A DNA stretch of 64,000 bases from Diadema setosum (Eukaryota; Echinodermata; Echinoidea; Diadematoida; Diadematidae). Shown piece by piece: positions 33,801 through 45,259 of this stretch. Under the pieces are notes generated by a model. That model was not told the origin of the DNA. It saw nothing but the letters and a program-made list of their open reading frames with translations, and did no database searches. Location: contig NC_092705.1 in NCBI RefSeq assembly GCF_964275005.1, positions 15,003,885 to 15,067,884 on the forward strand. Direction: 5' to 3'. The position numbers and the translations under genes were made by a program. Each line of letters opens with the position of its first letter. Position 1 is the stretch's first letter.

Positions 33801-36800
33801 CAAAGAAAGAGTATATTAGTAAACTTAAGATAATTTCTGTAGCTGATAGTCACTGTATGATTTGACATTGCAGCCAGTCTTCCTTGTGTCATTATGATCA
33901 TAATTCATAGAGTGAATATTCAAAGTAAGTCTAATGTAACATCTCACACATCATGCTTTCAATCTTGACTACTATATTGGCTGTTTTCTTAAGATTGATC
34001 TCTTACCACTCTCTATTTCTTTTCTCCTTTTTTTTTAATCTTTTATCTTTCTCTATGTCCATCTCTGTCTCTATGTTCTCTCTGTCGTTGTGTCTGCCCT
34101 TCCCTCTCTCTTCCCACAAATCATTTCACTGCCTTTCAATGCGTGAATCTTTCCTCCAGGGCCCTGAAGCTGTTGGGGCTGGAGATGGCGCCCCTCAGCA
34201 TCCCTTTCCACCGCCGCCTGGAGACCTTTGCCGTCCTCCAGTGGTGGTTCTGCTTCATGTTCCTGGGCTTCCTCTCAACCAGCATCTCCCTCTATATCCT
34301 CTTCTTCACAAGGTAAGGCAGTATCACCATAGCAACCCTAAATAATGGAAACAGATTTGTTTGATGCTTCATTTGGGTAATGTACAAGTTCAGCTGCGAA
34401 AGGTGTATACTAAAGTTGCCTACTCATTTTTTAGACCATGTGGTCAAAAGAAAAAAAAAGAATATAATTCTATGCCTGTTGTGTTGACATCTCAAACATC
34501 TTACAACAAGTATAACCAGAATTCATTATTGTGTGAAGAAGATTCTAGAATTTTTTTGAAGCTGTATTGATATGAAGGCATAATTTGTTCACCACATCAG
34601 CACAAACACACCAACTTTAGTTATTTCAATACCACAATGAGATTTCAGTTGCTGAAAGAAAAAAAAAAAGGTGTGAGAACAGTTTCTTCTTTGCTGCTCT
34701 TTTCCTTTCCCTCACCATGTAAGCTACTATTGGCTAACCCTCTTACTCGTGGCATGGATATATTATGACCGCCGCACACCGTTCGAGGGAGGACGTCGTT
34801 CCGATTGGGTGCGACGCTGGCGTATTTGGGTGCACATGCGCAACTACTTCCCTGTCCACTTACATAAGGTACATGCTTTAGTTAAATGAATAGCAGTGGC
34901 TTTGAATGCATGTCTCTTGAAATTATGGAGAGATAGGTGACTTTTAAATCCAAGGAATTTAATGCTCTTATTACACTGTCCCCAGGGTGCTAGCTCAAAT
35001 TTTGGAATCATTGTTTGTTCATTTCATTCAGATGGAAAATGTTTCATGATTGAAAATGTAGCAGTTGCGGTGCTTTCAGACTTTTAATTTATAATTTTGT
35101 ATTTCTGTGTGGCTAGATTTCATTACACATAGAGAGTTATATCTTACTCATTTGATCAATCAGTAATAAAAAAAAACCTAAAAAAAAGTATGTACTGTAT
35201 TACAGTAGGAGATTTAGGCTTCTACCAGCCTTTAGTGACTTGCTGGCTTGCTTTCATCCACTCCTGTGGACTTCTTCAAGCCAAGTGATTGTACCATTTC
35301 TCTGACACTGCCTGCTTGCTTTAAATTGATCACTGGACCGAAGATTGGCAATAAGCTGTATCCGGAATCCCTATTAGCTATTGAGTGTGGGTTTGATTCT
35401 GTTTATCCAGATGCACTCTTTCACTTTTCTCGGCCAAAAATTCCTTTCAAACGCTAGTATTGTTGCATCACTCCATCCCCATCCCAACTGATGAAAGTTT
35501 TCTGAATCAACCACTGTATATAATATTTCAATGGAAACCAGTTCTGTTTGTGAAAGGGTGATTTACAGTCCTTACTTCAGATATTGAGAAATTTGATTTT
35601 ATGCTGGGAGAAACAAGCCAAATTAAAAAAAAAGATGAAATCAGATTTTTTAAATTGATATTAAATTTTCACCCTACTATGCTTTAATGCTTCAACCTCC
35701 ACTATTACCTCTACCTTTGCCCCTCTCTCTCCATTCCCCCCCCCCCCCCCGCTACCACTACCCTCATCCTTCACTGCTTCATCTACCGCTACAGTGTTTC
35801 CTGCTTCCACCTCAGCAGCCACCCCACTCTCCATCCCTCCTGCTACCATCACGCTAACCCCTCACTGTTGCCTCCACCCCTGCTTCGTACCTTCACCCCA
35901 AGCCAACCTTTGCCTCTCATTCTATTGCTTCATTCCACCCTCCTTCTACCTCCCCCTCTACTTTGCATACACATTAACCCTATTAAACCCTACCCTATTA
36001 AGCCCCACCCCCATCTCTGCTTCCATTTTCAACTCCAGCCCAGCTTCCACCTCTGTTTTTACACCCCTACCTCCATCCCTCCTCAATCAAGTCACCACCA
36101 AAACACCTCCACCTTTTACTCTCTTCAATGGTCTTCAGCCATGAATAAGATAATCAAAAAAAAAAAAAAATGTCTCGACTTCTTTCAAACCCCTGATAGA
36201 CGGCGGACCTTGACCCAAGCTACAACTACCTGATGGGCTTCCACCCGCATGGCATCATGAGCATGGGAGCCTTCGTTAACTTTGGTACAGAGGCCACCGG
36301 ATTCTCGCAGGCCCTACCGGGAATCAGGCCCTCCCTGCTGACGCTGACGGGATGGTTCTTCTTCCCCCTGGCTAGGGATTATCTCATGAGTGCAGGTATT
36401 GCTTATTGTTTACCACAAATATTGATCATTTTATTAAACACCAACTTAAGGCTGTCTGCATTAACTCTTTGTGTGCCACGTTCGCATGCCTGACTCGGTT
36501 GACAGCGTTCCAAGTTCGCATATTCAGCTCAAATGCACTAACTCGCCCAAAGTGATCAGTAAATCGTCAGATGCCACATTACAATGAAAGATGTTCTCGT
36601 GATTCCATTCCTGTCACATGTAGCTTGCATTTTATGTGGTGATTCTCTATCAAGCAGTGCTCCCTACTGGATTTGCGAGTAAATTCTAAGTTTCTGTCAC
36701 TGTTTTGTGTGCAAAAGTCCTGCCTCTACAATAATGTAGCTACAGGTCATTTGAAAGAAAAACAATCATAGACTTGTCTTACAATTTGAATCGAAGCAAT

Positions 36801-39800
36801 GCTTTGCATTTTCTCTACCAACTTTGCTCATTACATTGATGTCTCAGAATAATGTGGCACACAGGGGGTTTATGCCATGGCACGTAAAGAATTAGTAGAG
36901 CCTTTCATTTTGTTGTTGGTTTTAGGAAACTTGATCATTACAGTCCTCTTTGGTCTTCCATCTCATAGGTTTGTGTGACTGTGGAAAGGAGAGTCTGGAT
37001 TACCTCTTGGGCCAGGCAGGCAAGGGGAACGCCGTGGTGCTGGTAGTGGGCGGGGCTGTTGAATCCCTAGAAGCTCACCCCCACGCCCATCGACTCTACC
37101 TTAATAGGAGGCGGGGATTCATTGTCAAGGCCATGGAGCACGGGTGAGTAGAAGAGATGGGGGGATAGGGGGAGGGATGATCACAGAACTTTTCTGCATG
37201 CACGATGTGCTGTTTAAGGCAAAACAGTTCTCATACTCCTTCAGAAACTGTTTAATTTTACTCTAAATGGAGACTATGTATACAAGAAATGTGTGAAATA
37301 CTAACAGTGCTGTAAAAGCACAGTTTCAGTTCAGTTGGGTAACAAAGATAATGTGAAATATTACCCAAAAAGGGATGCTGGAAGTATTGCATTTTCACCC
37401 AATCTTAGTTGCTTCATGATGTCCTATTTTTATTACATTGATTACAATACATTGAGCTATATTGTTTGTTTGTTTGTTTGTTTGTACATTTCCATCTGTG
37501 AAGATGGCTGGATAGCCCATGTTCAGCTAAGTTAAGCTGGTCTTCCATGGGGTCAAGTTGGATGTGAGGTGGGACCACTTCACCGGGTTAAACACCCTGC
37601 TCTTTGTGACGAATGAATGAAGCGGGATCTTTTATGTGCATGAGTTGTGACTCTCTCATACACGGGACCTCCATTTTATGTCTTATCCAAGGGACAGAGT
37701 GTTTTGCCTCTTACTAGAGGGGACGCTATGCTTACACACAACATTGCTCAGTCCAGACTCGGGTTCGAACCTGGGCCCATAGGATCGTGAGGTAGATGCG
37801 CTACTGACTGAGCCAACTCGGTTGTGTAGCAGTATTAATTGCACAAGAGTGAATTGCATGCAGCAGTTGTTAGAAAAGGTACTTCAGGAATATAAGTTGT
37901 GTACTACAATGAAAATTATTCTACACTTTTGATCTCAAGATACTCCAAAACAACTCATTATTCTGGCAAATGCCTATGTAAACGGTGTTGATGGTCAGCA
38001 CTGAATCCCTTGCAATGCACAAGGAAATTTGTTATGATTTTGAAATAATTCAAAGTTGTATTATTCTCATTTCTCTTAATCAAAGGCAAGAAAATGACAG
38101 ATTTCTTTTGACTCCACATCTTAAAACAGGTGGTTCCACTGTTCGAAATTCCCCACTTCACCTTGTGCCTCACTTACCGTAATGATACCGCTCCACTGAA
38201 AGCTTTGCCATTTTCTTTGAACATAATTGGTTTTGTGATGTATGACAAATGGGCAACACTCAGGAGGCCGTTTTGTAGAATGTAAGAACAGTGTTGTACA
38301 AAAAAAAAAAGAATAATAATATTTGGCAAATCAGACAATAACCATTCTTATGAGGTATGTTCCCTCCAAGTTCACAAGAAATGTGACATGGCCTAATGAA
38401 TATTCTTGAAAGATGTAAAACAAGAGAGGATGTGAAAAAAAACACAGAACCTCTATTGATCAGATATACTGACTGTGATTTCTTGATTTCTTCCTACAGG
38501 GCACATCTTGTTCCAGTCTATTCGTTTGGTGAGACCGACATCTACGAACAGATGGCCAATCCCGAGGGTTCATTCCTCCGATCAGTGCAGCAGAAACTGA
38601 CCAAGTGGATTGGATTTGCCCCGCCCATCTACCGCGGCCGTGGCATCTTCAACTACAACCTAGGCTTGCTTCCTTACCGCAAACCCATCCACACTGTCAG
38701 TGAGTATTGCTGTGGGGCTGTTTATCATGATAGTGACTCTTTATCAAGATTATGACTGAGAAATCATTCAATTTCCTCTCATTTATAGCCAAGGTATCAC
38801 CTAAATGCCTCTTTTCATCTCTTTTTTTTTTTTTCCTTTCATGATAGTACTGAAAGGAAACAGTAGGTGTTGCTACATACTTGCCAACTAGTAAGATTTT
38901 ATCAGATTCAGTAAGATTTTTTACGTTGAAAATAGCAAAATCAGATTTTCTGTCAGAGAAATCAGATTTTAACAAAATATTTAGATATACCTTTCATGTG
39001 TATTTTCTGAAGATTTGACCGAAAGTAAGATTTTAACTTCAGTTTGCATATAAAATAAGATTTTTGCAATCCACGAGTAACATATTTCATCTTGAAATGT
39101 TGGCAGGTATGTTGCTATATTTGGCAAAAAATGTATGAACTCTAATAACTAAACACCAATTGTTTTGAAATCAACACACATACAGCAAATGGAAAAAAAA
39201 AATGCTTATGTGCTTACATTCCCATGTTCTGTGTTAAATTTTGCATACCATCTTTCCCTCAATACAAGCTTGATTTGCACATGATATGCACATTTGCACT
39301 TGATTTGCACCTAAATGATCACTTGTTGTTTGAAGTGTTTTGAAATGTGCCATGAGAAATGTATGTTAAAGGTCCAGTTTACCTTTGGGAACAGTGATTT
39401 TAAAAATGTTCAAGATATAACATTTGATGCATATGTGTAGGTCTGTTGTATCACAAAACATCCTACCATATAACATTTTCGCAATAAAGCCTAAAATATA
39501 AGGAGATATCAGTATTTTTCTCAATAAACCATAACTGTACACGGTTTGGTCTGGAAGCATTCTTATTATAACTATTGTTCACAGTTTGTGTGTTTAACAA
39601 TACTTAACATCGATTATACAGATTCAAATTTTTACAGTAGTTGTTTCTATCCCTAACTCACATTTCAGAACTATTTTAAAGCACTAATGCTGGGTTTCTG
39701 TTTCATCTGCAAATGGTAAATTATGCCTTTAATTCCTAAGAATGGGAGCACTTTGGCATAGTGAATAAGATAGCGGCATAGTGGATAAAACTCCCAACTC

Positions 39801-40096
39801 CCCGTCTGAGATTTATCACCGTGTCTATTCATAACTTTGTCTCCTCTTACTTAGGCACATAATTGTACCTTGTGTGACAGTAGGTTTCTTGTTGTTAGTA
39901 GTGTCTTCAATTAAAACAAAAAATTAAAATGCATCTTTCAGTTGGCAAGCCCATCCCAGTGGAAAAGAACCCCAACCCAACGTCTGATGAAATCAAGGAA
40001 CTCCACCAGAAGTACAAGGACGCCCTCGTTCAACTGTTTGAGGACAACAAGCTCAAGTATGGTGTTGAAGCAGATCGGAGACTCTCCATCATCTAA
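27967..40096 (+). CDS. MOGAT2: Monoacylglycerol/diacylglycerol acyltransferase, 7 exons, complete
   Basis: This is an ER-membrane acyltransferase of the DGAT2/MOGAT family, which transfers acyl groups from acyl-CoA to mono- or diacylglycerol in triacylglycerol synthesis. Joining 27967-28142, 34160-34312, 34724-34868, 36200-36395, 36969-37143, 38500-38699 and 39942-40096 gives 1200 bases (399 residues plus stop), with every phase compatible. Two N-terminal membrane helices (about 83-108 and 111-124) precede the active-site HPHG (173-176). [25 protein letters not shown] (212-223), VVGGAVESL (249-257), RRGF (271-274), YSFGE (289-293) and the C-terminal [13 protein letters not shown] follow. [11 protein letters not shown] and [11 protein letters not shown] read closer to MOGAT1/2 than to DGAT2. 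The exact paralogue needs a phylogeny. The 59-residue N-terminal extension is hydrophilic. Confidence 0.92.
28168..28450 (+). repeat. ~70-bp minisatellite, four units, in MOGAT intron 1
   Basis: Units repeat AATGTGAAACAATAAATC, then TATGAGTGTTTATTTC and CCTCCTAGAC. CCTAG ends at 28218, 28288, 28358 and 28430, giving periods of 70, 70 and 72. Each unit therefore contains a pyrimidine-rich stretch ending in TAG, like a 3' splice site. Confidence 0.85.
28451..30083 (+). other. MOGAT intron 1, first part
   Basis: This is AT-rich intron sequence with a T-run at 29019-29030. No exon or repeat family is recognised. Confidence 0.5.
30084..30127. repeat. Inverted repeat AGGGAGGTGG / CCACCTCCCT
   Basis: TGGATCAGGGAGGTGG and CCACCTCCCTGGTTGGATCC form a hairpin with a short GAAGG loop. 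The same core word occurs as hairpins at 49720-49739 and 49846-49874. Confidence 0.8.
30157..30400. mobile_element. 244-bp foldback MITE (TACTGTATACGCCA ends)
   Basis: Perfect 14-bp inverted ends, TACTGTATACGCCA and TGGCGTATACAGTA. The interior repeats TTCGCGAA-type words (ATTCGCGAAATT, ATTCGCGAAAATTT, CTCGCGAAATAT). It is non-coding. Confidence 0.8.
30446..30888. mobile_element. TTAA foldback MITE, copy 4
   Basis: TTAAAGGGATGGTATAGTAT at left, ATATCCCTTTAA at right, with the family's inner arms GAGATATCCAAAA and TTTGGATATCTCAGCC. A (CA)n tract at 30796-30837 has grown inside the right arm. It lies in MOGAT intron 1. Confidence 0.85.
31319..31714. mobile_element. TTAA foldback MITE, copy 5 (intact)
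   Basis: TTAAAGGGTGTTTACAG to CAGTCCCTTTAA, 396 bases, in the same orientation as copy 3 and closest to it in sequence. It lies in MOGAT intron 1, about 430 bases from copy 4. Confidence 0.85.
31715..34159 (+). other. MOGAT intron 1, last part
   Basis: This is AT-rich, with an A-run at 33573-33594 and a long CT-rich acceptor region (34000-34159). No other feature is supported. Confidence 0.55.
34160..34312 (+). CDS. MOGAT2: MOGAT exon 2 (first membrane helix)
   Basis: Encodes residues 59-109 plus two bases: [20 protein letters not shown], then the helix [15 protein letters not shown] and following hydrophobics. The acceptor is TTCCTCCAG and the donor is GTAAGG. The segment matches the N-terminus of vertebrate MOGAT2. 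Confidence 0.9.
34724..34868 (+). CDS. MOGAT2: MOGAT exon 3
   Basis: Encodes residues 110-158. A second helix ([19 protein letters not shown]) is followed by [20 protein letters not shown] and FPVHLHK. The GGRRS...W and DYFP-like blocks are conserved in DGAT2/MOGAT. Donor GTACAT is weak but the phase is exact. Confidence 0.9.
34869..35689 (+). other. MOGAT intron 3, first part
   Basis: This is AT-rich intron sequence. Nothing further is recognised. Confidence 0.5.
35690..36145 (+). repeat. Pyrimidine-rich, G-poor tract in MOGAT intron 3
   Basis: About 450 bases are composed mostly of C, T and A with very few G (a C-run at 35735-35750, then CCACC/CTCC/TACC words). Apparent reading frames here are low-complexity Pro/Ser/Thr/Leu and are not convincing genes. 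It ends about 55 bases before exon 4. Confidence 0.8.
36200..36395 (+). CDS. MOGAT2: MOGAT exon 4 (catalytic HPHG)
   Basis: Encodes residues 159-223 plus one base. [11 protein letters not shown] (Lys from exon 3) leads into [15 protein letters not shown]; His173 and His175 are the conserved active-site pair. [20 protein letters not shown] and DYLMSAG follow. The acceptor is CTGATAG and the donor is GTATTG. Confidence 0.95.
36396..36968 (+). other. MOGAT intron 4
   Basis: This is plain intron sequence with no recognised repeat. Confidence 0.5.
36969..37143 (+). CDS. MOGAT2: MOGAT exon 5
   Basis: Encodes residues 224-281 plus two bases. It contains [10 protein letters not shown], then [15 protein letters not shown], and [14 protein letters not shown], the conserved acyltransferase core. 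The acceptor is TCTCATAG and the donor is GTGAGT. Confidence 0.93.
37504..37828 (-). repeat. tRNA-derived SINE in MOGAT intron 5
   Basis: The minus-strand head (37824-37752) reads TTGGCTCAGTCAGTAGCGC (box A) and AGGTTCGAACCC (box B). The body has CACATAAAAGATCCCGC and AAGAGCAGGGTGTTTAACCC, a central block of a kind seen in ancient SINE families. The family name is not certain. A (TTTG)n tract sits just left (37464-37484). Confidence 0.7.
38500..38699 (+). CDS. MOGAT2: MOGAT exon 6
   Basis: Encodes residues 282-348 plus one base: [16 protein letters not shown], then [31 protein letters not shown] and [15 protein letters not shown] and GRG are conserved family motifs. The acceptor is TTCCTACAG and the donor is GTGAGT. 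Confidence 0.94.
39366..39732. mobile_element. TTAA-flanked MITE-like repeat in MOGAT intron 6
   Basis: The left end is TTAAAGGTCCAGTTTACC and the right end is GGTAAATTATGCCTTTAA. It is an imperfect inverted pair flanked by TTAA, different in sequence from the 25438 family. The right limit is inferred. Confidence 0.5.
39750..39835 (+). repeat. Degenerate tRNA-like SINE head
   Basis: TTGGCATAGTGAATAAGAT is followed by GGCATAGTGGATAAAACTCC, a duplicated box A-like word. A box B is not clear, so this is only suggestive. Confidence 0.3.
39942..40096 (+). CDS. MOGAT2: MOGAT exon 7 (C-terminus and stop)
   Basis: Encodes residues 349-399: [40 protein letters not shown] and a short tail ending LSII, then TAA at 40094. 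The block after VVGKPI is typical of the family's C-terminal helix. The acceptor is ATCTTTCAG. Confidence 0.94.
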
Positions 40097-40645
40097 AGAC
40101 TGCCAAGAATGATTCACAATCTTAAATCTGAAGTCTTAAAATTAAAATTCTATACATTCCAATGCAGATTAAATGACACCACCTATAGCTACGCATCTTG
40201 CTATATTGATTTTTTTTTTTTTTGTTCTTTTTTTTTCTACTCTATAATGCCTTGACATTATGCTTGTTCATCATCTGGTGTGAAATGTTTCTATATCTGT
40301 GAACAATGGAACAAAATGTTGCGATACCTGTGAACAATGTAATCTCATGAATAGCCACTGACAGACAAACAACCTTTTCAGATATTTTGTTGTCAAATTA
40401 TCAAAATTTGGCCTTACTTTGCGAAGTCTGTCTTTGAAGATCAGGCAGTCACATAATACTTATCGCTCAGTGCCTTGCGTGTGATCAGTTAATTCACATA
40501 CCATCTTGTGCCTGTCAGTTTAGTAGGGTAAGTGATGTCAACGTGACACAAACAATCTTGAAGGAGTAGAACTTGTTGGCAGGGATATTGGGAGAGTTGA
40601 TCAAGTCTTAACTTTGTAATAAAGGTTTTTGTGTATTGCAGTCAA
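40097..40645 (+). other. MOGAT 3' untranslated region (inferred)
   Basis: This runs from the stop codon to just past the AATAAA at 40618-40623. The cleavage site is not visible directly. Open frames here on either strand are not supported as genes. Confidence 0.55.
40618..40623 (+). terminator. Poly(A) signal AATAAA for MOGAT
   Basis: This is a canonical hexamer about 520 bases after the stop codon, followed by GT-rich sequence. It is the closest strong candidate on the plus strand. Confidence 0.5.
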
Positions 40646-41879
40646 TCTCATATTGTAGCCTAAATCAAGCCTCCTGTTGTGAAGTAGGAAAGAAGCAAGC
40701 AGGTATTTGCTCATGTCATGCCAAGAAGTGGAGTCCCTCAAATGCAATAACTTTGCTGGCCATCCGCTGGTCTGCAATAATCCAAGACAGTTTCCTTTTA
40801 GTGGATAGTAATCCATGCTTCCTGAGAGTCGGAATGACTTCTTTGAAGTAGGAGCAACTTGTCTGAAGTATGATGCTCCTGTTAATGTTGCTTCATGTGT
40901 GTATGTATGTGTGTGTGTGTTTGTTTGTTTGTTGTTTTCCATTAGGTGGAAGTTACTGCCAGTAAAGGAATCGTTTACCTGTTGATAATCTTTTATTCCC
41001 CTTGCCCACAAGGACTGAAATCGGACATAAATCTGTACAATGCAAGAAATCGAGTGAAATCTATCATGTGTATTTTGTAGAGATAGCAAAGACATTGCAG
41101 TGTTTTGTATGTTAAGTGACGGTATCAAAAATGGGTTTACATATTGTATGACAGTTATGGAAAGTTGAATGAAAGACTAAAATGTAACATGGTCCGAGCA
41201 ATTACAAAGATTATCAGTGCCATACAGTTGGTGAGATGCTACAAACATATATGTACATTGAATGTATAGTGAAAATGAGGTAAATTTTATATTTGCCAAC
41301 TGAGCCTTTTCATATTTGAGTCAGGTATTTCTGTGTTATATAGATGGTAATTTGAATAATCTTGAGTAGCTGTGTGATAGGGTATGTTTAGGTTCACTAA
41401 TAAGTAGCAGTATTTTTATCTTTCTTCATCGGAGTGAGTGGAGTTTTGTGTTTGGTGTACAGGGATAATTCATGTTTGCATTCCATGCCATTTTAAGTGC
41501 AACTTTAATACCTCACACACTTTGGTTTACTCAAAGCTGAAGCTCCTTAAAAAGTGCCCGCTGTGTCTGATTCAATGATTAAGCCGCATGGAAGTCATAT
41601 GTTTAGCATTCTACATTGAAACATGAGGGCAAGTATGCAAACGTACGCAGACACAATTACATTCTGACTCTTGAATGTAACATGCACAGAATTATTCATA
41701 CACCTCAGTACACACCCAAACACACATCCACATTTGTGTAGACATGCCACTTACTTACATGCACACACAATATTGCTCATAAATGACACACTGCGTGCTG
41801 TTGCTGCCATAGTAATTAAAATTATTGCAACTTAGAACGATTGATTGCAATCATCTCAGTAGAATGGCCCCAGAAATCA
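40646..41879. other. Spacer downstream of MOGAT
   Basis: There is a short (GT)n/(TTTG)n at 40898-40932. No other feature is supported; alternative longer 3' UTRs are possible. Confidence 0.45.
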
Positions 41880-42345
41880 TCTAGAAAAGCACTCTGAGAG
41901 TGCAGACCTCTGCCAAGCAGCTACTGTCCAGTGATGATCTTGCTCTTCCATAGAAATCAGTGATTTCCACCCATACGTATGCGTGCTGAAAAATCGTCCA
42001 ATTTCCCAATACAGAAGCCTTTGTTACATCATAAACCTTCAGCTGTGCGGCGCGCCTCGCCCTAGCACGCACTTTAGTGCGAGTATGAAAACCTCAAAAA
42101 TGCGCAGCTTGAACTCCCAAGTTCATTGACCCTTCCTGCCAAAATATCGAAAATCCTTAATAAAATCCATGAAAATTTTCCGGATCACTACCAAAATTCA
42201 ATCATCTGTTCCTTGTGTCATTCTCAACCTTTCCTGCAAGTTTCATCTAAATCCGTGCACAACTTTTTGAGTTATTTTGCACACGGACAAACAAACAAAC
42301 CAACGGTAACAAAAACATAACCTCCTCCCTTGGCGGAGGTAATTA
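41880..42345 (+). repeat. Interspersed repeat with RTE-like 3' end
   Basis: The right end has AACTTTTTGAGTTATTTTGC, then ACAAACAAACAAACCAACGG, AAAACATAACCTCC and CTTGGCGGAGGTAATTATG. This tail style is common to RTE-type retroposons in animals. The last part recalls the GCGGAGGCAT tail of the AGGTCA element. No reverse transcriptase is present. Confidence 0.6.
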
Positions 42346-42798
42346 TGTCCAAGTCAGGATGGAATTCATTAACCCTAGGCATGCCAACATTAATTACGTC
42401 TTCATAGGTAGAATTTGAGTGCATTTGACTCATTGGCAGAAGAAGAGTTAAGCACTGCTCTTTAAATGACAAATATCTTTGGAGAACCAATGATTAACTA
42501 AAACCATTCAGGTAGTGCATGTTGTAGCACCATTGTTGATAGCATTGAAGATACAGTATTACACTACCACTTGTATAAGATGTGGTATAGGAAATGATGT
42601 TAACCATATTTTGTATTGGGATCATGTCAGGGTATTTGTATATGTGAGAGTTTTTTAGGTGTAAATCTATGTAAAAACTTACAGTTATTAAAACAAAACA
42701 AAAAAGCTACCATTCTTGTTTGGAGAATGTTTTGAGGTTTGAGCTCATCTAGGTGATAGAATAATAGTCCATGTTTTACTAATGATGGTTGTGTATAT

Positions 42799-42912
42799 CA
42801 GGGGCGGATCCAGGAATTCCATAAAAGGGGGCGCTTTACAAAATTAAAGGAGGGCGCACATCCCCCCCCCCCATTTTTTCCTATTTCTTTTGTTTGAACG
42901 AAAATAAAAGGG
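42799..42912. mobile_element. hAT-like element end
   Basis: CAGGGGCGGATCCAGGAATT at 42799 resembles the CAGGGG... ends of hAT elements. C- and G-runs follow at 42861-42872 and 42911-42920. The other end is not located. Confidence 0.35.
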
Positions 42913-43718
42913 GGGGGGGGTATTTCAAAATCACTTATGAATTTATCATCTTCAAGAGTATGTTAAGCTGAAATATGCAAAGATTATTGAATGTTCAGAA
43001 TTATAATGTACATAATATTGAGTTTTATTTTTGACAAATTTGATATGTTTGGAGTCAAACATGCATTCATGGTCTGTGGAGAAATGAAAGAGCGCCCTCA
43101 TGAGATATGAGCAGTACAGTCGACTTCCAGTGAGGTGCAGGTAATTGAGAGTTTGTGATTAAGTATGTTTGAAATAAAAGACGAAATACAAGTTATTTTG
43201 CATTTGGCACTATTTGTTCATGTGCTCATGTAAATTGTACCATCAGCAGCATTTACATTTGTATACCCATAGGGGGAAAAATTCAGATCACGCACTTATT
43301 AACATCAATATTGCTATGTGTATGATAAGATTTTACTGTCCACTGCAGGGAATTTGTTTTTCACTGAATAACCGAATCACATCACAATCAAATTTACATG
43401 TGATATGTCATTGTGATAGATGATGATTATAAAATAAATCAAAAGCAAGCAATTATATTTCATGGGTCAAATGCCAAAAATATACCAAGTGCAACGCATG
43501 TACATGTATATTCAGTTGCAAGAGTTGTGTCGAAACAATTCCTGCCTGATATACTACATAATAGTGTGAAGTACAATATTTCTCCCATTTCCCTCCCCAC
43601 TTGTCCCCCTCTCTCTCTCTCTCTTTCTTTCCCTCTATACGTATGAAAATATAGATGAATAAATGAATATAAATACATATTTATGTATATAAAATATCTA
43701 CATGAACAGATGTAAATG

Positions 43719-43797
<79 letters not shown>
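43719..43797. repeat. (TA)n microsatellite
   Basis: This is an almost pure TA/AT tract of nearly 80 bases. Confidence 0.95.
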
Positions 43798-44106
43798 CGT
43801 CGCTGTCCCCACGAACTGGCATTTTAGTTAAAAATGGTTGGATTTCACGTTTTCGAGATTTTCACATTTTTCGATAGTACTATAGACCCTTTACATTCCT
43901 GCTAAATTTGGAGACTCATATTTCAATGGTTACGTAATGAAACGACATTTAGCTAAATCCGCGGATTCAGATATCACAAAAGAGACACTTTGCAACGCGC
44001 GCTGAAATGTCTCTTTGTGAAAATTAACTTTGTAACTAAATCCACTGAATGAGATCAAGATATCACAAAAGAGACACTTTGCAACGCGCACTGTATTATC
44101 TATATC

Positions 44107-44240
44107 AGGGCTCGACACTAACGGTGGCCCCACCAAAAATGAAAGTCGGGCCACCAAATTTCAAAAAAGGGCAAATTCGGTGGCCCGCCTCGGGCCACCA
44201 AAATTTTTTGAAAAGTATGCCAATAAATTCGTAACTCTTT
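44107..44240. mobile_element. hAT-like element end with short coding-like remnant
   Basis: This begins CAGGGCTCGACACTAACGG, a hAT-like terminus, then GGCCACCAAA words in both orientations. No transposase is recognisable. Confidence 0.35.
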
Positions 44241-44420
44241 GCGCCAGAAATTAGCAGTCAAATTTGTTTAAAGGATGGATGAAAAGGACTGAATGCCCGG
44301 AGTGCCTGAGAGTGAGTGTTGCGAGTTTGTTTAGGTTTATTTATGAGTATATGCTATATCCAACTTCCAGTTCTTACTGTGATAAAATTTAAATATTTGA
44401 CTCATTAAAAGAGACTTTTA

Positions 44421-45259
44421 ATGCAAGTCCATCAAATCACACGGAACGATGAAAAGACTTGCGTTTGATAATCATCCGAAACTAGAAACAGTTGCGTTTA
44501 AACGGGCAATTCTAAAAATCAAATGCAAGTCCATCAAATCACAAGCAACGCTGTATTTAAAACGCAAGAGCGTTTCAGAAAAGACGGTTTTTGTATGAAA
44601 CTAGAAACTGCGTTTAAACGCATAAAAATCTATACGGAAGTTTGTTATTGTTGAAAAGACTCGCATTATTTTTGATTTCGTAGCGGAACTTTCGCCGTTA
44701 CCGAACTTAGTCTGCACTAGCAGGGAAAAACATCGCAACATTTACACGTTTCAAACTACCGAAACGCATGCTCCTTCAAGAAATGTCAATGAAAAAAAAA
44801 AAAAAAATAGTAGCAAATTACAGTTCGCGATGCCGAAGGTTTGAATCTCAGTCCAAAGTTAAATTAGTCCGACGATGGAAAGAGATTTGTTTTTACGAAG
44901 GTTAGTAAAATGTCGTTTTCGGATTAACAAACTTTTCTTCTTCTTTTTATTTCAGACTGGCCCGCGCCGTACAGAGCGGTAATGTTGCGAATCGGAGAGC
45001 GAGAACAATTCATTTTCAGAGTATGGCAATAGAAATTGAAGCAAAACAAATATGGCGACTTAGGGTGGGAAAATCACACATCCTATTTCAACTCAGTCGG
45101 AACTGAAAAATTATCTCGACAGAATCTTATTAATTCACACGCATATCTTAGCAGCAACGCACTTCAATTTAAATCACAAAGCCATGCAATCTGAGGAATA
45201 TGCGTTTGAGTTTTCAAATCAAATTTAAAACGTATCAAGTGTCTAGAAACGGGCCCAGG
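44421..45259. repeat. Unclassified repeat with direct duplications and a TIR-like right end
   Basis: AATGCAAGTCCATCAAATCA occurs at 44421 and again about 100 bases on. AAACTAGAAAC...GCGTTTAAACG occurs at 44477 and 44600. The right end (45240-45259), read on the minus strand, is CCTGGGCCCGTTTCTAGACA, which resembles the element end at 63934. No gene is recognised. Confidence 0.4.

Noticed and set aside
35794..36233. Two overlapping Pro/Ser/Leu-rich frames before MOGAT exon 4
   Set aside because: They are translations of a G-poor CT-rich tract in two frames; low complexity, no homologue recognised.
40601..41128. 175-codon minus-strand frame opposite the MOGAT 3' end
   Set aside because: It overlaps the inferred 3' UTR and a GT/TTTG microsatellite (His/Thr run); no recognisable domain or splice context.
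43460..43822. 120-codon minus-strand frame
   Set aside because: About half is the (TA)n microsatellite read as alternating Tyr/Ile.
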